Assembly (NCBI GenBank): GCA_963700735.1
Contig: CAVOYR010000002.1
Location: 62,001-126,000, forward strand
Length of the DNA: 64,000 nucleotides
Source: Anderseniella sp963700735
GTDB taxonomy: Bacteria > Pseudomonadota > Alphaproteobacteria > Rhizobiales > Aestuariivirgaceae
Direction: 5' to 3'
The position numbers and the translations under genes are program-made. Positions within the stretch are counted from its first letter, which is position 1. The number at the start of each line of letters is the position of its first letter. The notes beneath the pieces were generated by a model. That model had not been told where the DNA came from. It worked only from the letters and a program-made list of their open reading frames with translations, and made no database searches. Positions 33,445-41,941 of the stretch are shown in pieces.

Positions 33445-33724
33445 GTGGGATGGCCTCTTCTTGTCTTGCGTCATTCAGTTGAGGCGAACAGTGGACCGGG
33501 AGGGGACGATGGGGCAAGGGGGTGAAAATTCGGTTCAAGGACACCAATCATTCGACTAACTCAATGGCGCTGTCTGTATTTGAGCCGTTGTTGGATCGCA
33601 ATATTTGAAAGCAGGCATTAGAGAAAAAATTATACAACTCCCTACATATAATATAATTAAGAAATCGTATTCAATAATAATACAATATTTACCTATTCGG
33701 TTCTAAATAAAAATATAAATTATA
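33445..33724. other. AT-rich gap at the island edge
   Basis: No gene. The first ~100 bases are of normal composition; from about 33600 the sequence becomes strongly AT-rich (runs such as aaatataaattatatt), marking the left edge of the accessory island that carries the RES/Xre operon. No attachment-site duplication could be identified by eye. Confidence 0.5.
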
Positions 33725-33832
33725 TTAAAAATGTTTTCTGCTATAGATGTCTACGTAATTAAGATATTCTTGAAGATCTCCATTATTCTGTGACACCCGT
33801 CCAAATTTGTCTACGCGCTGATAGGAGAACAT
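33725..33832 (-). CDS. 35-codon ORF coupled to the RES gene
   Basis: A short frame whose ATG shares a base with the RES stop codon (TAATG), starting MFSYQRVDKFGRVSQNNGDL and ending QEYLNYVDIYSRKHF. The 1-base overlap is the geometry of translational coupling, and the residue mix looks protein-like rather than random. It could be a real fourth product of the operon or the remnant of a longer gene cut off at the AT-rich island edge. No family recognised. Confidence 0.4.
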   Translation of the reverse strand: MFSYQRVDKFGRVSQNNGDLQEYLNYVDIYSRKHF

Positions 33833-34401
33833 TAGATCTTCGACCAATCAATCAGACCGTGGTCCTGAACGTGTTGAATGGCCTCAAACGCTACATAATC
33901 TCCAAAGATGACTAGGTTATTCCCCTCATATCTGGCGTTTGGTACCAGTATGGCTGAAGGGTCGCCCGGGTCTTCCGATCCCAAAAAATGTGCCGCCTCA
34001 CCGATCTTTTGACATACCTCGTATTCGCCTTCACGCTTAAGATAAGGAAGCTTTCCGTACGTCGTCATGTCGATCCCGAGGCTCGTAAGTAAGTGCGTGT
34101 CGGTGAGGTCAATGACGCCGTCAATCCGCACATGCAACTCGTGTAATCGATATTTGATCTTTGATGGTGCAATTGGTTGTCCTCGCGCCGTATGGTATTT
34201 CATTTCCGCGAGCGCGCCTTCGCGGCTCATTGAGGTATAAAGCACTTCGAACGTGCCATCATCCCATCGGTTCCCGCCTGCAAAAAAGAGAGTTGGATCG
34301 CGCCCGTCGCGCGTTACGCGCCACACGCGCCCGTCATATGTCTGGGTTGCTAGTCTTTCCAGAGCATCAATGAGAGTGTGATCTCTGGGACCTTCAATCA
34401 T
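33832..34401 (-). CDS. RES-domain toxin
   Basis: A 189-residue protein of the RES family: RVWRVTRDGRDPTLFF near the start with the Arg of the motif, then NRWDDGTFEVLYTSMSREGALAEM, which carries the conserved Tyr, Ser and Glu. RES toxins degrade cellular NAD+ and arrest growth (known for the family). It directly follows its antitoxin gene, three bases apart. The remaining length fits the family. The downstream 35-codon ORF overlaps its stop. Confidence 0.88.
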   Translation of the reverse strand: MIEGPRDHTLIDALERLATQTYDGRVWRVTRDGRDPTLFFAGGNRWDDGTFEVLYTSMSREGALAEMKYHTARGQPIAPSKIKYRLHELHVRIDGVIDLTDTHLLTSLGIDMTTYGKLPYLKREGEYEVCQKIGEAAHFLGSEDPGDPSAILVPNARYEGNNLVIFGDYVAFEAIQHVQDHGLIDWSKI

Positions 34402-34404
34402 TAG

Positions 34405-34746
34405 TTACAGATATCCGTCAGCGTCCAGGCGATCAAGGACGCGGAAAATCTCCACCACCTCGCCGTCGTGGATCAGATCAATGGCCCGCTGCCCTTCCAG
34501 CTGCGGATGGCGGGCATAAAGCCAAAGCCTGATTTCGTCATTGGAGTAGTAGTCTTCCAGCCGCCGCACGACATAGATGAGGTCTGAGAGAACGCGCTCG
34601 CTATTCGGCTGAGGACGCTTCGTTCCATTGCGCCAACGCGAGACAGTAGCCTTCGAGACATCCGTGACATTGGCAATGTCCGTGCCATTCAAACCACCGA
34701 TCTCCTCAAGTGCGGTAATGCTCCTTGCTATTGCTGTAGAGGTCAT
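34405..34746 (-). CDS. Xre/MbcA/ParS-type antitoxin
   Basis: A 113-residue antitoxin. The N-terminal helix-turn-helix is IANVTDVSKATVSRWRNGTK, and the C-terminal part (IRLWLYARHPQLEGQRAIDL) is the DUF2384 toxin-binding domain with the typical W-L...P-L-G/E pattern. It would block RES activity and repress the operon. Its ATG overlaps the stop of the 449-residue gene by four bases and its stop is three bases from the RES gene, so all are translated together. Confidence 0.9.
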   Translation of the reverse strand: MTSTAIARSITALEEIGGLNGTDIANVTDVSKATVSRWRNGTKRPQPNSERVLSDLIYVVRRLEDYYSNDEIRLWLYARHPQLEGQRAIDLIHDGEVVEIFRVLDRLDADGYL

Positions 34747-36092
34747 AACTCGGTTCCAGTCTGGCTCAATGGAGTGCTCCGACGCAAATCGCCGATCGCT
34801 CTCACTGTTGCCCCCTGTTCCGTGCGCTCTTGTGCGAGTTTTTCATAGGTCCCCCTGAGCCTTTCTGATGCTGTGCTGAGTTTCACGAGCCGCACACGCA
34901 GCGTCGCCAAATCCACGTTCTTGGCCTTAGCAATGTCAGCCTTCGGATTCAATTTGGCGGCCTTGTTTGCCGTAGCCACTACTTCACGCATACGCTTGTC
35001 TGCAAAGTAATCCGGCCGATTGGCTGTTGGCACAGCGTCTATCTCGGCCAAACGGCGCTGCGCTTCACAGACATTGAATCGGCGCGGGTCCCGGCTAACA
35101 TCTTCGACACCATTCGGAAGGACTGTTCTGTCATTAGGCAGCAGTACGGACTTTGCCCCATGGGCAGTCAGCAGAACATCAAACTCTGCGCTGGTAAACG
35201 TGCACCCGAGTGCTGACACACCAACACGGGTGGAACGTCCTGCCGGCTTGTCTTTATCCCGTTCTTCCGGTGGCTCCGTCCATTTGTCAGCCGTAAACGA
35301 TGATTGTTCGCCATAGCCATGGGAAATACCCGAGACTACATTCATTCCGACCAGCGCCTCTGCGGTCAAACCGCCCATATAATCCATCACAATGGGCTTG
35401 CCGATATTGTGCCAGCGGGACAGAGTTCGCACTAGGCGCTGAGCATTTAGCGGGCCGATTGGCGTAGACATCGAGGCGCGAACCCAAAGATTATCATACG
35501 GTAAGTCTGATAGGTTCGGCATTAACTTCGATTGGAAGCCTTCGTCCATGAAGTCAGTCAAGCGTGCGGCCACAAGGTAGTCTATAGCAATAGTTTTTCC
35601 GCCCTCTGAATCCAGCGCCCGGCGCAATAGCACGCAGGCGTCATGGTCAATCTTTTGCCAGCCGTCAAAGCCTGGATCAGCGAGGTAATGTGACGGCGAT
35701 AACACTGCGCTGACACCATACTCAACAGCGCACCGCGCAATCGAACCATATATGTCGGCTGGGTGGCTGGCCCGAAACATGTCCGGCGAAAGCGGCACAC
35801 CACGGATCTCGGACGCCCATGGGGCCGAGGATGCAAGGCCTGCGCATTTCCGCCGTGCGGAGAGCTCAACAATTCGCGGGTCTAGGACAACCTCGGCACC
35901 CAGGCCCTGCAACATCTGTATGATGTCCCTTTGATAGGCGATCTTCGACCCATCAACCACGAATCGTTTGCTCTGAATCACACCTTCGGCAGCGAGATCG
36001 GCCACCTTACGGTAACTCGTTTCCCCGAGGCGGATGTAGTGCGCCACTGGTTGAAAGACGGATGCTTGCTTAGGAAATTCGATGATCTTCAT
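34743..36092 (-). CDS. Unrecognised 449-residue protein of RES/Xre operon
   Basis: The first gene of the toxin-antitoxin operon. I do not recognise the family. Regular alternation of short hydrophobic strands and helices (YGVSAVLSPSHYLADPGFDG, LPYDNLWVRASMSTPIGPLN, GKPIVMDYMGGLTAEALVGM, GVSALGCTFTSAEFDVLLTA) hints at a TIM-barrel-like fold, perhaps distantly like tRNA-guanine transglycosylases; this is only a guess. The C-terminal ~100 residues are helical and charged (ADIAKAKNVDLATLRVRLVK). No membrane segments or signal peptide. AAAGG lies seven bases before the ATG at 36092. The four-base overlap with the antitoxin gene ties it to that system. Confidence 0.75.
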   Translation of the reverse strand: MKIIEFPKQASVFQPVAHYIRLGETSYRKVADLAAEGVIQSKRFVVDGSKIAYQRDIIQMLQGLGAEVVLDPRIVELSARRKCAGLASSAPWASEIRGVPLSPDMFRASHPADIYGSIARCAVEYGVSAVLSPSHYLADPGFDGWQKIDHDACVLLRRALDSEGGKTIAIDYLVAARLTDFMDEGFQSKLMPNLSDLPYDNLWVRASMSTPIGPLNAQRLVRTLSRWHNIGKPIVMDYMGGLTAEALVGMNVVSGISHGYGEQSSFTADKWTEPPEERDKDKPAGRSTRVGVSALGCTFTSAEFDVLLTAHGAKSVLLPNDRTVLPNGVEDVSRDPRRFNVCEAQRRLAEIDAVPTANRPDYFADKRMREVVATANKAAKLNPKADIAKAKNVDLATLRVRLVKLSTASERLRGTYEKLAQERTEQGATVRAIGDLRRSTPLSQTGTEL

Positions 36093-36113
36093 GGCGCGAC
36101 CTTTCTGTTTCAG

Positions 36114-36142
36114 ATCATAGTTTTGTGAAACACAAAAATCAA
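36114..36142 (-). promoter_or_regulatory. Promoter with spacer palindrome for the TA operon
   Basis: On the minus strand TTGATT (36142-36137) and TATGAT (36119-36114) are separated by exactly 17 bases. A perfect palindrome, ttttgtg aaa cacaaaa, occupies 36121-36137, filling the spacer. This is the expected place for binding of the operon's own Xre-type antitoxin and for autorepression. The predicted start is near 36107, about 15 bases before the ATG. Confidence 0.72.
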
Positions 36143-36290
36143 TAGCAAATTCTCGTTGGTTAAGCCGCTGGCCACCCTTAGCACCTTTTGATGACTCCGA
36201 ATGGTCGACCCGCTGGTGCCTGCATATCCGGTTTCACGCTGGCTCCACATGCTTCTGCAATAAACAAGCACCTTGCTGTCTGCGTTACTC
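36143..36290. other. Gap between TA promoter and RNA copy 2
   Basis: Non-coding, moderately AT-rich; no repeats or genes are seen in it. The TA operon and the structured RNA unit are transcribed away from each other from its two ends. Confidence 0.5.
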
Positions 36291-36690
36291 TTGACTTTAT
36301 TCCTAAACCGCGCTATAGTCCCCCTCACCTGCCCTGGAAGGAAGGATTGGCTAGCGTCCCAGTCCCGGGGCATGGCGATGTGCGCCTCTCGCGGTCTGGT
36401 GAAGTAACGCCACCGGTTCACGAGAGGGGCGAAACCGGGATGTGCCGGTGCCACAGTTGGCACCAGCGGCAGCAGCCTGCCTGCGCGGTGACGCGCGGCA
36501 GGGAAAATAGGCTGTCCGTGGGGGTGAAAACAGCTCAGTACCCCAGGCCGTCCGGATAAGCACAAACCGCACGTTGGCGGGCCGCTTCAGCAAGCGCCTA
36601 CATTACAAACAACACCGGTGCGACCTGAAGTGGCCCGTGTTTCCTGAACTTGAGCCAAACGTCGGTCCACCAGGATGCGCGGCCGTTTTC
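36291..36690 (+). ncRNA. Structured RNA candidate, copy 2
   Basis: Second copy of the unit at 19776. The promoter here is near-consensus: TTGACT (36291-36296), 17-base spacer, TATAGT (36314-36319), start near 36326. The body shares most bases with copy 1, including aggaaggattggctagcgtc, the ggtgcc/ggcacc hairpin, the cctgcc/ggcagg stem capped by gtga, and ggggt/acccc (ggggc/gcccc in copy 1). An extra early stem, cctctcg/cgagagg, is perfect here and looser in copy 1. Stop codons break all frames differently in the two copies. The 3' end is uncertain. Confidence 0.52.
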
Positions 36691-36892
36691 CTGTGCCCCG
36701 GATTCATTCCGGGGCCCAGTCTGGATCCCTGCACAAGGCCGGGACACAAAAACTGCCAACTGGATTGAGCCATGCACGTCCACCCCCACCCCAACCCTCC
36801 CCCGCAAGCGGGAGAGGGAGTATCCCGAACCCCGCCGCAACAGGCCTTCTCCCCCGCAAGCGGGAGAAGGAGCGCGCCGGACCCGGCCGCCC
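36691..36892. repeat. Repeat block after RNA copy 2
   Basis: No gene. ccccggattcattccgggg (about 36697-36715), gcacaaggccgggac, and two ctcccccgcaagcgggag(a)-type palindromes (about 36798-36820 and 36848-36870). The first two plus the first ctcccc element follow RNA copy 1 in the same order and spacing, so unit and repeats were duplicated together. Confidence 0.7.
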
Positions 36893-38098
36893 CTACCCGC
36901 CCGCAGCCCGCTCCTGCCGCATCCGCTGCACCCGCCGTGCCCACATGCCGGCCAGAAACACGCCGAAGCACGCCGCCAGCGACAGCGGCAGGCCTTGCGG
37001 CCCGAATGCCTCCATGGCGCCGCCGCCGATCAGCGATCCGGCCAGCGCGCCGGCCCCCCAGAAGGTGGCGAACGCCGCCGAGCCGGCAATCAGCTGGTGG
37101 CCCGAGAACCGGTCGCCGAGCAGCGCCAGCGCAACCGTGTAGATGCCGTAGCCCGTGGCCCCCACCAGCACCAGCACCGGCCATTGCGCCCAGCCGCCCG
37201 CCACCAGCGGCAGCACCAGCAGCCCCACAAGCGTCACTGCCGCCAGCACGCCCAGCAGGATGCGCCGGTCGAAGCGGTCGGCCATCCAGCCGATGGGGAA
37301 CTGCAGCAGCACGTTGCCCACGATCAGCGCGGTCAGCATGTTGGCCGCGGTTGGCACGTCAAAGCCGATGCGCACGCCGTACACCGGGATCAGGCTCAGC
37401 GTGGCCGCGTCGAACACCGCGAAGAAGAACACCGCCGCCAGCAGCACCGGCGCCAGCGGCACGAAGGCGGCAATGTCGCCCCACCCGGCGGTCGGTTCGG
37501 CTTCAAGGCGCGGCTCGCGCACCATCGACATGGGGATCAGTGCCGCGACCAGCACGCCCGCCCCGATCAGGAACGGCCGCCAGCCCTCGATGCCGATCAG
37601 CGAGATGATCAGCGGCCCCGCCCCGAAGCTGGCCGACAGCGACGCGCCGTATATCGCCACCACCTTGCCGCGGTTGGCCGGGTCGGCGAACTTGACGATC
37701 CAGCTTTCCGACAGCACGAACAGCGTGGACACCACCATGCCCTGCACCAGCCGCAGCACGAACCACGCCTCCAGCGAGGTGAACACCTTGTAGCTCAGCA
37801 GCACCAGCGCGGTCAGCGCCGCCGCCGTCATCGCCACGTTGCGCGTGCCCCAGCGCCGCGCCAGCACGGGAATGAACACCGAGAACGCCACGATGCCGAT
37901 GGGCGCCATGGCCGAGTTGAGGCCGATCACCAGGTTGCTGTGGCCTTGCGCTTCCAGCAGCAGCGACAGCAGCGGGTAGGTCAGCCCCAGCGCGAAGCCG
38001 AACACGATCACCGCCGCGCACGCGGCATACAGGTTGCGGCGGCGCTGGGCGTCGGTGATCAGGCCCGCTGCAGGTTGGGAAATCGAACTCGCTGCTCA
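36893..38098 (-). CDS. MFS transporter, N terminus uncertain
   Basis: An inner-membrane MFS protein of about twelve helices (YajR/MFS_1 type), paralogous to the next gene: both share ALGLTYPLL, IGLNSAMAPIGI against IGVNSAMGPLGI and SWIVKFADPANRGKVVAIY against AWLMHFSPDEHRGKITAVY. The open frame has its first usual start at GTG 38011, already inside helix 1, yet codons upstream (GLITDAQRRRNLYAACAAV) look like the true N terminus and reach back to about 38090 without an ATG. An ATG at 38099 is in another frame, so a one-base indel near 38060-38090 is likely. Substrate unknown. Confidence 0.78.
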
Positions 38099-38139
38099 TG
38101 GCGCGAGACTGGACACCGCCGACATGTCAGGGTCAAGAG

Positions 38140-39330
38140 TTACCCTCTCCACCTGGCTCGCACCAGGTGCCCGCCCGCGAGGCCGAACGCCACCACGAAC
38201 AGCGCGTAGGGCGCGGCCAGCAGCCAGGGCATGGTTTCGTGGCCGATGGCAGAGAACGCCCAGCCCGTCACCGGCGGCCCGGCAATGCCACCGATGCCCC
38301 ACATGGCGGCGACCGCGGCAGAGCCTGCCACCAGCATCGGGCCCTTGAACCGGTCGCCCAGCGCCACCAGCGCGAGCGCGTAGATCGAGTAGGCCGCCGT
38401 GCCCAGCACGATGGCCAGCGGCCACACCACCCACGAGTTGAGCACGTGGGGCATGGCCAGGCTGAGCGCCACGGTCGTTGCGGTGCACAGCCAGATGACG
38501 CCGTTGCGCGACCAGCGGTCGGCCAGCCAGCCCACCGGTATCTGCAGCAGGGCGGCACCGGTTATGGCGGCACTCAGCACCCACGCACCGCGCGCAAGGT
38601 CAAGCCCCTCGCGCAGGGCATAGATCGGGAAGAACGACAGCAGGATGGAGTCGAACAGCGTCATGGTCAGGATGCCCGCCAGCAGCAGCGGTGCCGCAAT
38701 GGCAAACGCCAGCATGCTGGCCCCGTGTGACTCGCCGTGGAATTCCTTGCCGTCCAGCTTGACGAACAGCAGCGGTATGCCTGCCGCGGCGATCATGACT
38801 GCAGCGATGGTGAAGGGCAGCATGCCCTGTGTGCCCGCTATCGGCAGCAGTGCGGCACCTGCCCCGAAGCCCAGCGCCATCACCGTGGTGTAGACGGCCG
38901 TGATCTTGCCGCGATGCTCGTCCGGGCTGAAATGCATCAGCCACGCTTCAGACACCGAGAACAGCACCGCGATGCCCACCCCCAGTGTGAAGCGCACCGC
39001 GCACCAGAACCAGTAGTTGTCGCTGAGGCCGAACATCATCAGCGTGATCACCAGCAGCCCCAGCCCCGCCCACGCCACCGGACCGGAGTGCATCCGCGCC
39101 AGAAGCCGTGGCAGTACCAGGCCCGCCGCAATGATGCCCAGCGGCCCCATCGCCGAGTTCACGCCGATCAGCCACGCATCAACGCCGCGCTTTTCCATGA
39201 TGACGTTGAGCAGCGGATAGGTCAGGCCCAGCGCCATGTCGCAGACGAATACCATGCTGACCGCAGCCACGAGGTTGCGCCAGACATGCGGACTGAGAAC
39301 GCTGCCGGGTGTATCGGGGGTCAGGGCCAT
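38140..39330 (-). CDS. MFS transporter, paralog
   Basis: A 396-residue, twelve-helix MFS transporter closely related in design to the preceding gene; the two are tandem duplicates on the minus strand, about 40 bases apart. WLADRWSRNGVIWL and HRGKITAVYTTVMALG are MFS-typical loops. The ATG at 39330 overlaps the hemF stop by ten bases, so it is likely co-transcribed with hemF. Substrate unknown; a drug or metabolite exporter is plausible. Confidence 0.85.
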   Translation of the reverse strand: MALTPDTPGSVLSPHVWRNLVAAVSMVFVCDMALGLTYPLLNVIMEKRGVDAWLIGVNSAMGPLGIIAAGLVLPRLLARMHSGPVAWAGLGLLVITLMMFGLSDNYWFWCAVRFTLGVGIAVLFSVSEAWLMHFSPDEHRGKITAVYTTVMALGFGAGAALLPIAGTQGMLPFTIAAVMIAAAGIPLLFVKLDGKEFHGESHGASMLAFAIAAPLLLAGILTMTLFDSILLSFFPIYALREGLDLARGAWVLSAAITGAALLQIPVGWLADRWSRNGVIWLCTATTVALSLAMPHVLNSWVVWPLAIVLGTAAYSIYALALVALGDRFKGPMLVAGSAAVAAMWGIGGIAGPPVTGWAFSAIGHETMPWLLAAPYALFVVAFGLAGGHLVRARWRG

Positions 39331-40217
39331 TTGACGGTGGGTGGCATCGACGACAGGATGAACTCGACGTTGCCGCCGGTCTTCAGCCCGAACAGGGTGC
39401 CCCGGTCATACAGCAGGTTGAACTCCACGTAGCGGCCGCGCCGCACCATCTGCTCTTCGCGGTCGTCTGCCGTCCACGGCTGATGCATGTTGGCGCGCAT
39501 GATGCCGCAATAGGCCTTCTCGAAGGCGCGTCCCACGTCCTTGGTGAAGGCAAGGTCGGCTGCATAGTCGCCGGTATTGAGGTAGTCATAGAAGATGCCG
39601 CCGATGCCGCGCGGCTCGTTGCGGTGCGCCAGCCAGAAATACTCGTCGCACCATTCCTTGTAGCGCTTGTAGTCGGCCACGGCATGACCATCGCAAGCCT
39701 CCTTGAATGCCGCATGGAATGCCACCGAATCCGGGTCTTCCTGGGTGCGCCGCCGCATCAGCACCGGCGTCAGGTCGCCACCGCCCCCGAACCATGATTT
39801 CGACGTGACCACGAAGCGGGTGTTCATGTGTGCGGTCGGCGCATGGGGGTTCCACGGGTGCGCAATCAGCGAGACGCCGCTGGCCCAGAAGCGCGGGTCC
39901 TCCTCGGCACCGGGGATCTGCTTGCGAAACTCGGGCGAGAACTCCCCATGCACGGTGGAGCAGTGCACGCCCACCTTCTCGAATACCCGGCCCTTCATGA
40001 TCGACATGACGCCGCCGCCGCCCTCGTTGTCGCGCGACCACGGCGTGCGCTCGAACCGGCCGGCCGGCATGGAGCCAGTCTCGGTGCCGGACAGTTCGTC
40101 CTCGATGGCCTCGAAGCTCTTGCAGATCTGGTCGCGGAATGCCTCGAACCAGGCGCGCGCTTCCGCCTTCTGCGGCTCGAGCTGGGCGTGAATGTCGGAT
40201 GTTGCCTTGCTGTCCAT
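39321..40217 (-). CDS. hemF: Oxygen-dependent coproporphyrinogen III oxidase
   Basis: A 298-residue cytosolic enzyme of haem synthesis that decarboxylates coproporphyrinogen III to protoporphyrinogen IX using O2. Signatures: WSRDNEGGGGVMSIMKGRVFEK-type region (here RDNEGGGGVMSIMKG), NPHAPTAHMNTRFV, WFGGGGDLTPVL, RGIGGIFYDYL and GRYVEFNLLYDRGT. The ATG at 40217 has AGGGAGG six bases upstream. An MFS gene follows with a ten-base overlap. Confidence 0.96.
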   Translation of the reverse strand: MDSKATSDIHAQLEPQKAEARAWFEAFRDQICKSFEAIEDELSGTETGSMPAGRFERTPWSRDNEGGGGVMSIMKGRVFEKVGVHCSTVHGEFSPEFRKQIPGAEEDPRFWASGVSLIAHPWNPHAPTAHMNTRFVVTSKSWFGGGGDLTPVLMRRRTQEDPDSVAFHAAFKEACDGHAVADYKRYKEWCDEYFWLAHRNEPRGIGGIFYDYLNTGDYAADLAFTKDVGRAFEKAYCGIMRANMHQPWTADDREEQMVRRGRYVEFNLLYDRGTLFGLKTGGNVEFILSSMPPTVKWP

Positions 40218-40275
40218 GCAAGCCTCCCTCAGGTTTTCCACCCTCTATGCCGCAATCAGGCGCGCCGCGCCAGCC

Positions 40276-41184
40276 TCAGCGATGATCACTGCCCGGGTCG
40301 AATGTGCCAGCGGGGCGGTGCCGCGTGATGTACTTGCGGCGCTGGCCGAACGGCACCGGCGTTGCACCGTTCAGCTTGGCCTGGATGCCTGCAAGGTAGA
40401 AGTGGATGTGATGGTCGGGCAGGCTCGCCGTGGCAGCGTAGTCCTCGAACTCCTTCACCGAACGCGCTGTCGCAACGCCTGCATCAAGCCAGGAATAATA
40501 CGGCCCCTGCAGCACGACCAGTTCCGGTCCGGCATGGGCATAGGCGCCGTGCTTCGGATCGGCAGTGGCGGACGGCAGCATCGGCACCACGTCGTTCTGA
40601 TAGGTGATGCGCAGCAGCGGGATCGAGGCATAGGCCCGTACACCCTCGACGTTGGTGAACTTGGGCTGGCCGAAGGTGATGACGCCAGCAATCGAGTGCC
40701 CATCGCGCGACAGGTAGCCGGACAGCACCCCCGCCACGGCGCCACCCAGCGAATGCCCGGTCAGGAAGGTCGCATAACCCGGCACCAGATGCTGTGCGAG
40801 GTCATCATACAGCACCTGCGATACCCGGTCGAAACCGGCATGCACCCGCACGCCGAGCCGGGCATCGAAGGCCTCGTGGGTGTCCATGTCCTCGTCCATG
40901 TTGGTCTGGTTGGCCGAACCGCGCACCGTCAGCACCTGCCGGCGGCGGGCATGATCGACCTCGAGGAAGTAAAGCACTTGCGCGTTGCCCGGCTTGGCGA
41001 TGCGCACCGCAGCCGGATATTGCTCACGAATGTCGCGCGGCTTCTCGTACGCCGTTGCAGACCGTTTGGCGAGATCATACACCATGTGGAAGTCGACCTG
41101 CTGGGCGCGCGCCGGCATTACCGCCAGCACGAGCATGGCCAGCATCGCGGCGAGCCTGCAAACCTGAAACGAGACCATCGGCAT
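40276..41184 (-). CDS. Secreted class 3 lipase
   Basis: A 302-residue protein with a signal peptide (MVSFQVCRLAAMLAMLVLAV ... ARA-Q). The nucleophile elbow is FLTGHSLGGAVAGVL, and an Asp (TYQNDVVPML) and His (PDHHIHFYL) follow at the spacing of the class 3 lipase (alpha/beta hydrolase) triad. It should hydrolyse acyl esters outside the cytoplasm. ATG at 41184 or 41178. Lies between hemF and trmL on the same strand, with no close coupling. Confidence 0.87.
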   Translation of the reverse strand: MPMVSFQVCRLAAMLAMLVLAVMPARAQQVDFHMVYDLAKRSATAYEKPRDIREQYPAAVRIAKPGNAQVLYFLEVDHARRRQVLTVRGSANQTNMDEDMDTHEAFDARLGVRVHAGFDRVSQVLYDDLAQHLVPGYATFLTGHSLGGAVAGVLSGYLSRDGHSIAGVITFGQPKFTNVEGVRAYASIPLLRITYQNDVVPMLPSATADPKHGAYAHAGPELVVLQGPYYSWLDAGVATARSVKEFEDYAATASLPDHHIHFYLAGIQAKLNGATPVPFGQRRKYITRHRPAGTFDPGSDHR

Positions 41185-41289
41185 GCGCGCATTTCCCGGA
41201 AGACCCAAGTGTGGGCAACCATATGGCCGCGCGTGAAACGGGACAAGCGGGCATCGGCGCGCAAGGTTGACACACCCACCCGCGCGCGC

Positions 41290-41736
41290 TCACCACGCGG
41301 TCTGCCGCATCGCCTCGCCCACGATCATCGCCGTCGCCACGGCGACGTTGAGCGACCGGGTACCGGGCTGCATGGGAATGCACACCTGCGCTGCCACCGC
41401 CTGCCTGACCTCGTCCGGTACGCCGGATGATTCCCGCCCCACCAGGATGATGTCATCGCGCTCGAAGGCGAACCCGGTGTAGCCCTGCGCGGCATGGGTG
41501 GTCGCCAGCACCAGCCGCCGGCCCGCAACCGCCTTCAGGAACGACTCCCAGTCCGGCTGGCGGACCACGTCGGCTTGTGCCACGTAGTCCATGCCGGCCC
41601 GCCGGAAGTCTTTCGAGGCCCAGACGAAACCCGCCGGCTCGATGACGTGGACCGTCAGCCCGAGGCAGGCAGCCAGCCGCACGGTGGTGGCCGCGTTCTG
41701 GGCGATATCAGGCTGATAGAGCGCAATCTCGATCAA
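41290..41736 (-). CDS. trmL: tRNA 2'-O-methyltransferase TrmL (SPOUT)
   Basis: A 148-residue SPOUT methyltransferase, cytosolic, that methylates the wobble ribose of tRNA-Leu. Motifs: IEIALYQPDIAQNAATTVRL, DDIILVGRESSGVPDEV and PMQPGTRSLNVAVATAM, which build the SAM-binding trefoil knot. The family starts at IEIALYQP, and here the codon before is TTG (41736) with AGGTG upstream; no ATG fits, the longer frame to 41805 adding unrelated residues. It diverges from petABC, a common alphaproteobacterial arrangement. Confidence 0.93.
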   Translation of the reverse strand: MIEIALYQPDIAQNAATTVRLAACLGLTVHVIEPAGFVWASKDFRRAGMDYVAQADVVRQPDWESFLKAVAGRRLVLATTHAAQGYTGFAFERDDIILVGRESSGVPDEVRQAVAAQVCIPMQPGTRSLNVAVATAMIVGEAMRQTAW

Positions 41737-41941
41737 GAAACACCTGCTGCAAACCGTCCGGACGGATGGCCGGACCGGATGAAAAAGTCTTGTGGGCTGC
41801 GACACTTGTTATCTGGACTTTCAGCCATGCCAGTGCCACAAACCCGCCAAACCTGCGCGCGCCTGGTGAGCATTCCAGAAGTCCCTCCACGGCACCGCCG
41901 GTTCAAGGAAATAACACCCAAGCCGAGCGAGGGGTATAGCA

